Assembly (NCBI RefSeq): GCF_030409315.1
Contig: NZ_JAUFPS010000014.1
Span: 1-64,000, forward strand
Length of the DNA: 64,000 nucleotides
Origin: Mucilaginibacter flavus
Lineage (GTDB): Bacteria > Bacteroidota > Bacteroidia > Sphingobacteriales > Sphingobacteriaceae
Reading direction: 5' to 3'
Positions 1 through 7,420 of this stretch are shown one piece after another; positions within the stretch are counted from its first letter, which is position 1, and each line of letters opens with the position of its first letter. A model generated the notes under the pieces. The model was not told the origin of the DNA. It did no database searches and saw only the letters and a program-made list of their open reading frames with translations. The position numbers and the translations under genes were made by a program.

Positions 1-41
1 CTCAATTCATTAAATTGTCTAATCTTCGATTAGCAGATTAT

Positions 42-78
42 AAAAAAAGACTGTACCATTTGTTTTATGATACAGCCT
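42..78 (-). terminator. Rho-independent-type terminator of the OmpA-like gene
   Basis: On the minus strand this reads as a 12-bp stem (48-59 paired with 67-78, including two G:U pairs) followed by seven T residues (the A run at 42-48). It lies directly downstream of the OmpA-like lipoprotein stop codon and probably ends that transcript. Confidence 0.6.
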
Positions 79-85
79 CTTTTCT

Positions 86-913
86 TTATTTGGTGATGAG
101 GTTGTACAACTCGTCAAGTTTTGGAGTAAGTACAATTTCAATCCTCCGGTTCCTGGTGCGGGCTTCATCGCTATCTGTGGCGTCTATTGGCTGAAACTCG
201 CCCTTACCGGTTGCTGTTAGTCTGTGCGGATCAACCATTTCAACTTCGGTTAAATAGCGGGTTACGGATGTGGCGCGTAATACGCTCAGGTCCCAGTTAT
301 CTTTAATCTGGCCAAGGTTTTTAACCTTTTTGTCGTCGGTATGGCCTTCAACCGCCATGTTAATATCCGGTTCTTTGTTCAACACCGCCGCTAATTGTTT
401 AAGGGCTTGTTTACCCTTATCATCAATAATGATACTGCCAGAAGGGAATAATAGTTTATCAGTGAGCGATACATATACTTTTCCGTTGCGGATATCTACA
501 GACAGACCACTGTTCTGGAAACCAAGCAAGGCCTGCTGTAGCTTATTTTTAAGCGCGTTGGTGGCTTCGTCGCGTTTTTTCAGGATGTCTTCCACCTCTT
601 TTAGCCGGGCTTCCCGTTTCTGTAAATCGGCAGATAGTTTCTGCAAATCAGAAGATAGCTGATTGGCTTTGGTTGATGTTGCGTCAAGGTTATTGTTAAG
701 CGCCAGGTTGTTGTTGCGCAAATCATTAATTTGTTTGTGTAGGCGCATGGTATCGTTTTGAAGTTGTGCCAACTGGCTTTCCAGGTTTTGCGTACGGGTG
801 CTTAATGAATCGCGCTGGGCAACAAGCGAGCGGTATTCTTTTGTCGATAAGATTTTACATGAACTAATGGCTATGCAAATAGTAAGGGCTAATAAAAGGT
901 ATTTAGTTTTCAT
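86..913 (-). CDS. OmpA-family peptidoglycan-binding lipoprotein
   Basis: This 275-aa protein begins with a lipoprotein signal peptide and a lipobox ending in ISSC (Cys19). A long heptad-like region rich in Gln, Leu and Asp (about residues 25-130) should form a coiled coil. The C-terminal 130 residues are an OmpA domain: AVEGHTDDKK, then NWDLSVLRA and RTRNRRIEI, which carry the Asp and Arg that bind diaminopimelate in this family. The expected role is to tether the outer membrane to peptidoglycan. It is the last gene on this strand before a terminator, 12 bp after the DUF2461 gene, so it may be co-transcribed with it. The partner and exact role are not visible. Confidence 0.9.
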   Translation of the reverse strand: MKTKYLLLALTICIAISSCKILSTKEYRSLVAQRDSLSTRTQNLESQLAQLQNDTMRLHKQINDLRNNNLALNNNLDATSTKANQLSSDLQKLSADLQKREARLKEVEDILKKRDEATNALKNKLQQALLGFQNSGLSVDIRNGKVYVSLTDKLLFPSGSIIIDDKGKQALKQLAAVLNKEPDINMAVEGHTDDKKVKNLGQIKDNWDLSVLRATSVTRYLTEVEMVDPHRLTATGKGEFQPIDATDSDEARTRNRRIEIVLTPKLDELYNLITK

Positions 914-925
914 CGGGATTAAGTA

Positions 926-1588
926 TTATGCCAAAGCATTTTTCAAAAATACATTAAGTGGATATATTTTGCTACAAGCATCAGCCACCAATTGAACAGC
1001 ATTACTGCCGGTAATCTCGTTATCGCTGATTTTACGCCACCCTACAAAGCTTTTTAGCTTCAGCAGGTCGATATTTTCATTGTCGGCGCTATATTCTCTC
1101 GGTACAGATTTTAGTTGCTCCTGTTTCCTGAAATCGCCAAAAAGCTTTACAAAATCCTCATCGTCAATAATCTGCTTAAGCTCGGCAGCATTGTAATCAA
1201 TTTCCTGGCGGATGGTTTTCAGGTTAGGAGCCTCGGGCATCCAATAGCCACCTCCTATAAATGAATTGCCGGGCTGAATCTGCATGTAAAACTCCACCGT
1301 TCCCGGTTTCGATCCTAAGGAAGGGATGCTTACGCCAAAATTATTTTTATACGGCGTTTTATTTTTGCTGAAACGGATATCGCGATAAATACGCATTACC
1401 CGTTTTTTGGCATCTATGTTTTCGTCTATAGCCGGATCTATTTTTTGCAGTTTTGCAAGTAGCTGAGCAGTAAAGTCAACTACATTATCTTTGGCAGCGT
1501 CGTAACGTTCGCGGTTGGCTAAAAACCATTCGCGGTTATTATTTTCGGCCAGATCTTTTAAAAAATCAAGACTTTCCTGGTAAATCAT
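926..1588 (-). CDS. DUF2461 (TIGR02453) family protein
   Basis: This 220-aa soluble protein matches the DUF2461 family, whose biochemical function is unknown. Recognisable family stretches are FLKDLAENNNREWFLANRE near the N-terminus, RIYRDIRFSKNKTPYKNNFG around residue 70, and FYMQIQPGNSFIGGGYWMPE near 105. There is no signal peptide. Its start overlaps the end of the upstream DUF983 gene by 23 bp, which suggests translational coupling in the tail of the respiratory gene cluster. The family is common in Bacteroidota. Confidence 0.88.
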   Translation of the reverse strand: MIYQESLDFLKDLAENNNREWFLANRERYDAAKDNVVDFTAQLLAKLQKIDPAIDENIDAKKRVMRIYRDIRFSKNKTPYKNNFGVSIPSLGSKPGTVEFYMQIQPGNSFIGGGYWMPEAPNLKTIRQEIDYNAAELKQIIDDEDFVKLFGDFRKQEQLKSVPREYSADNENIDLLKLKSFVGWRKISDNEITGSNAVQLVADACSKIYPLNVFLKNALA

Positions 1589-1970
1589 CGGTATCTAAAT
1601 ATGCCTGGTAGTGTATTTTGGGTGACAGCCAATACAACAGCAACACCCGCGAATATCTGAAATTTATGGGAGCCAGTACAAAACAACCCAATATGATCAC
1701 GCTAAGATACAACCATGGCGAATCGGAATTGTGTGTGGTTAAATAAGTTAACCAGGCCAGGCCCATTGCTTCGCCAACGTTGAGCGCGTAACTCACGTAC
1801 ATGGCCGCGTAAAAGTATCCCGGCTCAATCTCAAAGTATAGCTTGCAATGCGGGCAGTGTAAATGTATTTTATTGGAGAAACTGTAAGCACCACCCTGAA
1901 ACATGTTGCCACGCCGGCAACGGGGACATTTACAGTGGAGCATAGCCCATGCTTTGGGGGTTTCGGGCAT
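1566..1970 (-). CDS. DUF983 family membrane protein with Zn-ribbon-like cysteines
   Basis: This is a 134-aa member of DUF983. The N-terminus has two Cys pairs, CKCPRCRRG and HCPHCKLYF, arranged like a zinc ribbon. They are followed by two hydrophobic segments (about residues 52-75 and 85-110) that should span the inner membrane. DUF983 proteins are often encoded next to cytochrome oxidase genes, as here, and an oxidase assembly or metal-handling role is often suspected but not proven. The gene overlaps the downstream DUF2461 gene and lies 22 bp after a small membrane protein gene. Confidence 0.85.
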   Translation of the reverse strand: MPETPKAWAMLHCKCPRCRRGNMFQGGAYSFSNKIHLHCPHCKLYFEIEPGYFYAAMYVSYALNVGEAMGLAWLTYLTTHNSDSPWLYLSVIILGCFVLAPINFRYSRVLLLYWLSPKIHYQAYLDTDDLPGKS

Positions 1971-1992
1971 GGCGTGTATCTAAAGGGTTGTT

Positions 1993-2271
1993 TTAGTTAA
2001 GGTTCAATTTCTCCTCGCGCATGTTAAGATTAACATTTTTACGTCGATAATTTTTGTACCATACATATCCTCCAGCGCCAACCATCAAATATGGCGCACC
2101 CAATAAAAACAGGATACCTTTATTAAGGCCCTGGGCTTTTTTACCCCCCTCGGCCGTATTAGTTTCAACAGTGGCAGCACATTGCGCACATTGAGCATTT
2201 GCAGGTTGTTTAGCCAACATCAGCAGACCGAAGGCCATTACGAAAAGAACATTTTTTACGATCTGTTTCAT
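1993..2271 (-). CDS. Small secreted/membrane protein, unknown function
   Basis: This 92-aa protein has a cleavable-looking signal peptide (residues 1-26, ending in ANA), then a short CAQCAAT cysteine pair. A single transmembrane segment (about residues 52-72) is followed by a basic cytoplasmic tail. I do not recognise a family. It sits between the DUF420 and DUF983 genes at the distal end of the oxidase cluster, so a role in oxidase biogenesis is a reasonable guess. The CxxC pair outside the membrane could be redox active or bind metal, but that is inference only. Confidence 0.7.
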   Translation of the reverse strand: MKQIVKNVLFVMAFGLLMLAKQPANAQCAQCAATVETNTAEGGKKAQGLNKGILFLLGAPYLMVGAGGYVWYKNYRRKNVNLNMREEKLNLN

Positions 2272-2328
2272 GGGGCAAATTTAAACAATAATAAATTAGT
2301 ACGGTACACCAAATTTTACGGCTACAGC

Positions 2329-2904
2329 CTAAAAGTTATAGTATGGCTTAATCATCAGGTATACTATAACTCCCGTAACGGTTACAAACAACCAGATAGG
2401 GAAAGTCCACCGCACCAGTTTGCGGTGTTTGGCAACCTGCATTTGCAGGCCACGGTAAAAGCTTAACAATATCAATGGTAATACCCCCGCAGCCAAAATA
2501 ATGTGGGGTACCAAAATAGAAAGGTACAGGGTACGCATTCCACCTGCGGCAGCCCGTTCATCCGGCGATAATACGCCGTCAAAATTAGCATCACCGTAAA
2601 GGGTATCATGGCGCATCAGGTAATGGAACAAAATATAGGATACCAGGAAGGTTGACGACAGGCAAAAGGTAATAATATTAAGTCTTTTGTGAACCGCGAT
2701 GTTACCCTGTTTAATGTAGTATAATGATGTAAGCAAAAGTATGGTACAAGTACCGTTAAGCACCGCGTTAAGCATCGGCAAATACGGTGTAAAGGCAGGT
2801 GCCACTTCCGGACCGGGAATAAGATGCCGGTTTAATACCACAACAACGGTAATTACAAATACGGTAACCGCGGCAACAAAGCGAAATATAAATTTATCGG
2901 TCAT
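2329..2904 (-). CDS. DUF420 domain membrane protein
   Basis: This 191-aa protein has about five transmembrane segments. It matches DUF420, a family related to the CtaM/YozB protein needed for heme-copper oxidase activity in Bacillus and Staphylococcus. Conserved polar residues lie between helices, for example the HKRLN and FHYLMRHDTLYGD stretches. It starts 5 bp after the SCO gene stop and belongs to the oxidase assembly block. A maturation role is inferred from family and context. Confidence 0.85.
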   Translation of the reverse strand: MTDKFIFRFVAAVTVFVITVVVVLNRHLIPGPEVAPAFTPYLPMLNAVLNGTCTILLLTSLYYIKQGNIAVHKRLNIITFCLSSTFLVSYILFHYLMRHDTLYGDANFDGVLSPDERAAAGGMRTLYLSILVPHIILAAGVLPLILLSFYRGLQMQVAKHRKLVRWTFPIWLFVTVTGVIVYLMIKPYYNF

Positions 2905-2909
2905 GATGT

Positions 2910-3608
2910 TTAATATAAAGCCTTATCTACTTTACGTAGCTCCTCGGCTATTAACACTTTAATCTCGTCGTTAAGGCGGTTTACATCTGTTGTATTGGCG
3001 CCAGAGTAATAGCCCCTGATGTGTTTATCCTGATCAATGAGGATCAGCTTATCGCTGTAAATAAAATCGTCTTTACCGGCCTGTAATGCGTCTACCAGAA
3101 AACCCTTACGGGCCAGTCCATAAATAGATGTAGTATCCCCTGTTAAAAAGAACCAACGCTTTGAATCGGGCTTAAAACTTTCCAGGTAGGGTTTTAGCAC
3201 ACCCGGGGTATCCCTGTCGGGGTCAACGGTAATACTGGTAAAATATACCATCTTGTTTTTCCAGTAAGTACCTACCAGGTAATTTAAATTATTGTTGATA
3301 GTGTTGCAAACTGTTGGGCAATGGGTATAAAAAAAGCTGGCTACAAAAATTTTCCCTTTAAGATTCTCATCACTGAATGGCTTGCCATCCTGATCTGTTA
3401 ATTTAAAGGCAGGTACTTTATAGTAAATGGTATCAGGGATATCCTTACCATGAAAGCGGTGACTTGTTTTTGCAACCACTTTAGGACCGTAAAAAGCCAA
3501 CGGTTTATACCTGTTTTTGCCTTTAGCGGTTAGTAAATAATACAAAAATCCTGGTACTGCTAATATGAGCACCAGGACTGTAATTTTTTTCCAGATGGCG
3601 GCCTTCAT
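2910..3608 (-). CDS. SCO1/SenC family copper chaperone
   Basis: This 232-aa protein has an N-terminal membrane anchor (about residues 8-27) and a thioredoxin-like SCO domain. The copper-binding CxxxC motif is clear (THCPTVCNT, Cys97 and Cys101). The third ligand expected in SCO proteins is a His located six residues before the LID/LIG strand. Here that position is Tyr184 (DFIYSDKLILID). SCO proteins deliver copper to the CuA site of oxidase subunit II. The gene overlaps the subunit IV gene by one base and lies among cox genes, which supports that role. The missing His suggests altered copper affinity or a redox role. Confidence 0.9.
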   Translation of the reverse strand: MKAAIWKKITVLVLILAVPGFLYYLLTAKGKNRYKPLAFYGPKVVAKTSHRFHGKDIPDTIYYKVPAFKLTDQDGKPFSDENLKGKIFVASFFYTHCPTVCNTINNNLNYLVGTYWKNKMVYFTSITVDPDRDTPGVLKPYLESFKPDSKRWFFLTGDTTSIYGLARKGFLVDALQAGKDDFIYSDKLILIDQDKHIRGYYSGANTTDVNRLNDEIKVLIAEELRKVDKALY

Positions 3609-3949
3609 TATCTCCTCAGGTCAATCCAGTGGTGGCTTTCGTTAGTGAGTACCAGGATTAAACCTACAATGAATAAAATAGGCACTATGATAGATAGGAC
3701 CAAGCCCATTTTCTCAAACTTTAAGTGCATAAAGTAAGCTACAATGAAAAACGCCTTTAACAGGGTTAAAAATATATAGGCTGGATTAGCATATCTAAGA
3801 TAATCTGGGTGCCCAGGTACAATTAACAACGCAATAATAAATTCAATTGCCGTGATAATTGATAACACAAGAGCTATTTGCCAAATTTTCTTTTTGGTCA
3901 TTCCTTCATGTTCACCATCGTGGTGAATTTCGTGTGATTCTGCTGACAT
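3608..3949 (-). CDS. Cytochrome c oxidase subunit IV-type protein
   Basis: This 113-aa protein has a His-rich cytoplasmic N-terminus and three transmembrane helices. It matches the bacterial COX4/CtaF-like small subunit (cytochrome C oxidase subunit IV family), including the AYFMHLKFE stretch typical of the second helix. These subunits help assemble or stabilise the CuB site region of heme-copper oxidases. It follows the subunit III gene by 13 bp and overlaps the SCO gene by one base. Confidence 0.87.
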   Translation of the reverse strand: MSAESHEIHHDGEHEGMTKKKIWQIALVLSIITAIEFIIALLIVPGHPDYLRYANPAYIFLTLLKAFFIVAYFMHLKFEKMGLVLSIIVPILFIVGLILVLTNESHHWIDLRR

Positions 3950-3962
3950 ATAAATAATATTT

Positions 3963-4685
3963 TTAAACTAAGTAAAAGAAAGTAAATACAAATACCCAAA
4001 CAAGGTCTACAAAGTGCCAGTATAAACCAACCTTTTCAACCATTAAATAGCTACCACGGTTTTCGTAAGTACCTTTTAATACGTTAACGGTAATGATAAT
4101 ATTGATGATAACCCCTGTAAATACGTGGAAACCGTGAAAACCGGTAATGGTAAAGAATAAGTTAGCAAACTCCTGGGCTGTTAAATGTTGAACAGCTTCT
4201 GTACCTCCATTAAATAAGAGTTTCAATTCATCTTTTCCTGGAGTACTACCCCACCAAAAACCTTCATGATGTAAGTGACTCCATTCTAAAGCCTGACATC
4301 CCAGAAACATAAAACCACCTACTATGGTCGCCACCATCCACCAAAACACTTCCTTTTTAGCGTTACGGTGACCGGCTTCAACCGCCATTACCATCGTAAC
4401 TGAGCTTAAGATCAGGATGAACGTCATGATACCTACGAATACCAACGGAGCACCGCTCTCTTTAAGAAAAGGTACCGATTGGAAAACTTTATCCGCAGCC
4501 GGCCATACCGCTGCGCTGAAGCGTAACGCTCCGTAAGAGATCAATAATGACGAAAAGGTAAATGCATCCGAAAGGAGAAAAAACCACATCATAATTTTTC
4601 CGTACTCAACATTGAAGGGAGATCTCCCTCCAGACCACGGAGTTGTTTTTACTTCATCAATTTGTGATACTGCTGCTGTACTCAT
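3963..4685 (-). CDS. Cytochrome c oxidase subunit III
   Basis: This 240-aa membrane protein is of the CoxC/CtaE type. Family features are the FNVEYGKIMMWFFLLSDAFTF start and the GFHGFHVFTGV stretch. The C-terminal EKVGLYWHFVDLVWVFVFT helix carries the conserved His and Glu of subunit III. Subunit III stabilises subunit I and influences proton uptake. The gene lies 21 bp downstream of a shorter paralogue (4707-5297), so the oxidase has two subunit III-like chains encoded in tandem. Confidence 0.93.
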   Translation of the reverse strand: MSTAAVSQIDEVKTTPWSGGRSPFNVEYGKIMMWFFLLSDAFTFSSLLISYGALRFSAAVWPAADKVFQSVPFLKESGAPLVFVGIMTFILILSSVTMVMAVEAGHRNAKKEVFWWMVATIVGGFMFLGCQALEWSHLHHEGFWWGSTPGKDELKLLFNGGTEAVQHLTAQEFANLFFTITGFHGFHVFTGVIINIIITVNVLKGTYENRGSYLMVEKVGLYWHFVDLVWVFVFTFFYLV

Positions 4686-4706
4686 TTGTACTTAAATAAT
4701 GGTGTG

Positions 4707-5297
4707 TTAATTTTGGTTCAAAAGTAAAAAAACATACAGATAAATCCATATAATTCCGACAAAATGCCAAAAAATAGAAGTCAATTCCATTTTAAAGATG
4801 TTGCGAACCTGTGGGATATTCCTGTACGATCCTATTAAAGTATTCAATATTAGTAATAAGCCTGCAATGATGTGAATCAAGTGCATGCCGGTAAATATAT
4901 AAACGAACGAACGCGAAGCATTCGGATCGGTTAAATATACGTTCATTTTGTAGGTTAACACGTACCATCCATACACCTGGATAGCAAAAAAGGCCGCCCC
5001 AAGAGCAAAGGTTAACCACAAATACAATTGCTGTACGCCAAACTGCAGGTTTTTTGCTGCTTTTTGTGCCAGATACAAAGTACCACTGCTTAGTATGATC
5101 ACAGCGGTGCTGTACATAAAAGCGCTGGGCATAATCACGTTTAAGCCGTGACCCTTGCCTCCGCTATAAACGATAAAACCACTGGTTAAAGCCGCAAAAA
5201 ACATCGACGATGTGAATATGAAAATCCACATGTTGAACTTTTTGGGTGCCAGATCAAGCTTTTCGTTATTTTTCTGAATAGAAGCCATCATTTTCAC
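4707..5297 (-). CDS. Cytochrome c oxidase subunit III paralogue (short form)
   Basis: This 196-aa protein with about five transmembrane helices belongs to the heme-copper oxidase subunit III family. Evidence includes FTGMHLIHIIAGLLLI and the C-terminal ELTSIFWHFVGIIWIYLYVFL. It is shorter than the neighbouring subunit III, lacking the loop between helices. Its start overlaps the end of the heme O synthase gene by four bases, so translational coupling is likely. An alternative downstream start (Met3 or Met4) would give nearly the same protein. Confidence 0.9.
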   Translation of the reverse strand: MKMMASIQKNNEKLDLAPKKFNMWIFIFTSSMFFAALTSGFIVYSGGKGHGLNVIMPSAFMYSTAVIILSSGTLYLAQKAAKNLQFGVQQLYLWLTFALGAAFFAIQVYGWYVLTYKMNVYLTDPNASRSFVYIFTGMHLIHIIAGLLLILNTLIGSYRNIPQVRNIFKMELTSIFWHFVGIIWIYLYVFLLLNQN

Positions 5298-6151
5298 TTT
5301 CCTATAAAATCAAACAAAAACATTAACTGCACTACCGGCAAATACATAAACGAGCCAAACATTAGTTTGCGGGCCGCCTCTATTTGCTGCGTGCGTAACA
5401 GGCCGTAAGCCTGGTATAAAAACACTGTACTGCAAGCCAATGATACCGCCCCTACATAGTAACCGCCAAAGTTGTAAATAGTTGGCAATAAACTTACTGG
5501 TAACAATATCAATGTAAATATAAAGGCAATTACCGCGCTTCCTAAATCGCGGTTACCTGTTGGCAGTAACCTGAAACCAGCCAGCTTATAGTCATCATCC
5601 AATACCCAGGCAATAGCCCAAAAATGCGGGAATTGCCAAACAAACTGAATGCCGAACAAAATAAGGGCGATAGTATCTATTTTACCATGCGCGGCTACGT
5701 AGCCAATAAGCGGTGGCAATGCACCTGGTATAGCGCCTACAAATACCGCTATAGGCGATTTACGTTTAAGCGGCGTATAAGCAAAGGCATATAATAATAT
5801 CGAAAATACCGATAACAATCCGGTAAGCAGGTTAAGGCTTCCTAACAAGTAAGTGCCAGCCATACCCATACCCAGGCTTAAAACCAGAGCTTGTCCGTTG
5901 GTCATTTTGCCCGATGGCAAAGGGCGATCCATGGTACGCTTCATCAGCTTATCCAGATCTTTTTCAATGATTTCGTTAAAACCATTGGCAGCCGATGTTA
6001 CCAAAAAGCCGCCTACTATCAGCTTTACCCAGTTAAGCCAATCAATATGGCCGTTTGCCCTGCTGCCAATCAAAAATGATATCGAAGCAGAAAACGTAAC
6101 CAAAAAGGTTAGCCTCATTTTTATCAGTTTGGAGTAATCGCTCCACTTCAT
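5294..6151 (-). CDS. ctaB: Protoheme IX farnesyltransferase (heme O synthase)
   Basis: This 285-aa polytopic UbiA-family prenyltransferase converts heme B to heme O by adding a farnesyl chain, the first step towards heme A. The two Asp-rich regions are visible: NGFNEIIEKDLDKLMKRT with the following RPLPSG, and the AWVLDDDYKLAGFRLLP loop. It overlaps ctaA (upstream) and the short subunit III gene (downstream) by four bases each, a tight operon. Length and motifs are normal for the family. Confidence 0.95.
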   Translation of the reverse strand: MKWSDYSKLIKMRLTFLVTFSASISFLIGSRANGHIDWLNWVKLIVGGFLVTSAANGFNEIIEKDLDKLMKRTMDRPLPSGKMTNGQALVLSLGMGMAGTYLLGSLNLLTGLLSVFSILLYAFAYTPLKRKSPIAVFVGAIPGALPPLIGYVAAHGKIDTIALILFGIQFVWQFPHFWAIAWVLDDDYKLAGFRLLPTGNRDLGSAVIAFIFTLILLPVSLLPTIYNFGGYYVGAVSLACSTVFLYQAYGLLRTQQIEAARKLMFGSFMYLPVVQLMFLFDFIGK

Positions 6152-7209
6152 TTGCTTATCCCCCTAACATTAACTGATTGATGTAAATTCAACAGCAAAT
6201 AAAACTGCGCCCCAAATATTAAACTTGCCAATAAAATATGAGCTGCCTGCGCTACCGGCGGCAATGCCCAATATGATAATAAGATCCCTGTAACCATTTG
6301 CAGCATGATCATTAAAAAGTTAAAACTCATTAACTGCTGGTGGATGGAATGCCTGTTAAAGCGCTTGCGGATCAACGCGTATAAAACCACGTTGATAACA
6401 AAAACCAATGTTGCCAAATCGCGGTGATTGGTAAAAACCTGCCCTGCGCTTTTAATCCAGTTATCGCGATAGCCTCCCTGAAAATGTGTTGCTACTGCAT
6501 CAATCTTTTCACGTACTTCGGTGCCAAAAGTAATTTGCACAATGCTTAACACTAACGCTATAATGGTTATAATATAAATTGCCGGATTGGTATTCAATTT
6601 ACTATTGCCATAAACCCGCGCCAGGTGGTAGGTATAAATACAGATGGCCAAAATTGCCAAGGCCAGCAACATGTGTACAGTAACTATCCAGGCCACTAAA
6701 TTGGTGGATACCACTATAGAACCTAACCAGCCCTGGAAACCTACCAGTATCAGGTTAAAAACGCTTAATAAGGTGATCTTTTTATCCGTGTTCCAATAAC
6801 CGAATGAATAAACGGCCGTTAACAACAGGAAGATACCGGAGATCATGCCGATTAAACGGTTAACATATTCTGTCCAGGTTTTACCTGCGTTAAATTCTTC
6901 GGGGATAAGGATTGATCTGTCTTCGCGGATGCGTTTTGCAAGATCACTGTAACCAAAAAGATCAAGTGTTTTTGCAAAACGTTGGTTTTTAGCTAAGCGC
7001 TTTTCAACGTATGTTTGCTTGTAATCCTTAGGTAATTCAGAACTGTTGGTTGGTGGAATATAGCGACCAAAGCATTTTGGCCAATCAGGGCAGCCCATTC
7101 CGGAGCCGGAACTACGCACAACACCACCCGCAAGTATCAAAACAAAAAGACAAACTATTGTTATGAGGCCTATGTTCTGGAAACGTTTATTAGATGCGGC
7201 TGTGATCAT
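6148..7209 (-). CDS. ctaA: Heme A synthase (COX15/CtaA family)
   Basis: This 353-aa protein with about eight transmembrane helices is of the COX15/CtaA family. The start region GGVVRSSGSGMGCPDWPKCFGRYIPP is diagnostic and includes the conserved CPDWPKC cysteine pair (quoted here in part as a family signature). Four His residues in helices should bind heme. The enzyme oxidises the heme O methyl group to the formyl of heme A, the next step after ctaB, which it overlaps by four bases. It is separated from cox subunit I by a 211-bp AT-rich repeat. Confidence 0.94.
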   Translation of the reverse strand: MITAASNKRFQNIGLITIVCLFVLILAGGVVRSSGSGMGCPDWPKCFGRYIPPTNSSELPKDYKQTYVEKRLAKNQRFAKTLDLFGYSDLAKRIREDRSILIPEEFNAGKTWTEYVNRLIGMISGIFLLLTAVYSFGYWNTDKKITLLSVFNLILVGFQGWLGSIVVSTNLVAWIVTVHMLLALAILAICIYTYHLARVYGNSKLNTNPAIYIITIIALVLSIVQITFGTEVREKIDAVATHFQGGYRDNWIKSAGQVFTNHRDLATLVFVINVVLYALIRKRFNRHSIHQQLMSFNFLMIMLQMVTGILLSYWALPPVAQAAHILLASLIFGAQFYLLLNLHQSVNVRGISK

Positions 7210-7210
7210 T

Positions 7211-7420
7211 TATTAATTTGAAAATTTGAAAATTTGATGATTTGAAGATTAGCATTTCAAATGACCAAACTTTCAACTTTATTAATGCAACATCAACCAG
7301 TTTATAATTTGAAGATTAGCATTTCAAACAACCAAATTTTCAAATGCGGCTATGCGCGTTTTGCAATTTGAGAATTTGAAAATTGGCATTTTCAAATTCT
7401 CAAATTATCAAATTCTCAAA
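7211..7420. repeat. AT-rich word repeat with a perfect 19-bp hairpin between coxA and ctaA
   Basis: The whole gap is built from the words AATTTGA and TCAAATT. A roughly 37-bp direct repeat occurs at about 7239-7276 and 7307-7343, centred on GAAGATTAGCATTTCAAA. At 7365-7383 and 7388-7406 there is a perfect 19-bp inverted repeat with a 4-nt loop, just 15 bp from the coxA stop codon. In the transcript this would fold strongly directly after subunit I and could protect its 3' end or reduce read-through into ctaA. No gene is visible in it. Confidence 0.85.

Noticed and set aside
270..662. Long plus-strand frame of 130 codons over the OmpA gene
   Set aside because: It is antisense to a clear OmpA coding region, is Ser/Arg/Phe-rich and has no family resemblance.
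7211..7420. CRISPR-like array between coxA and ctaA
   Set aside because: The repeats are AT-rich words of irregular spacing, with only two copies of the longer unit and no cas genes.
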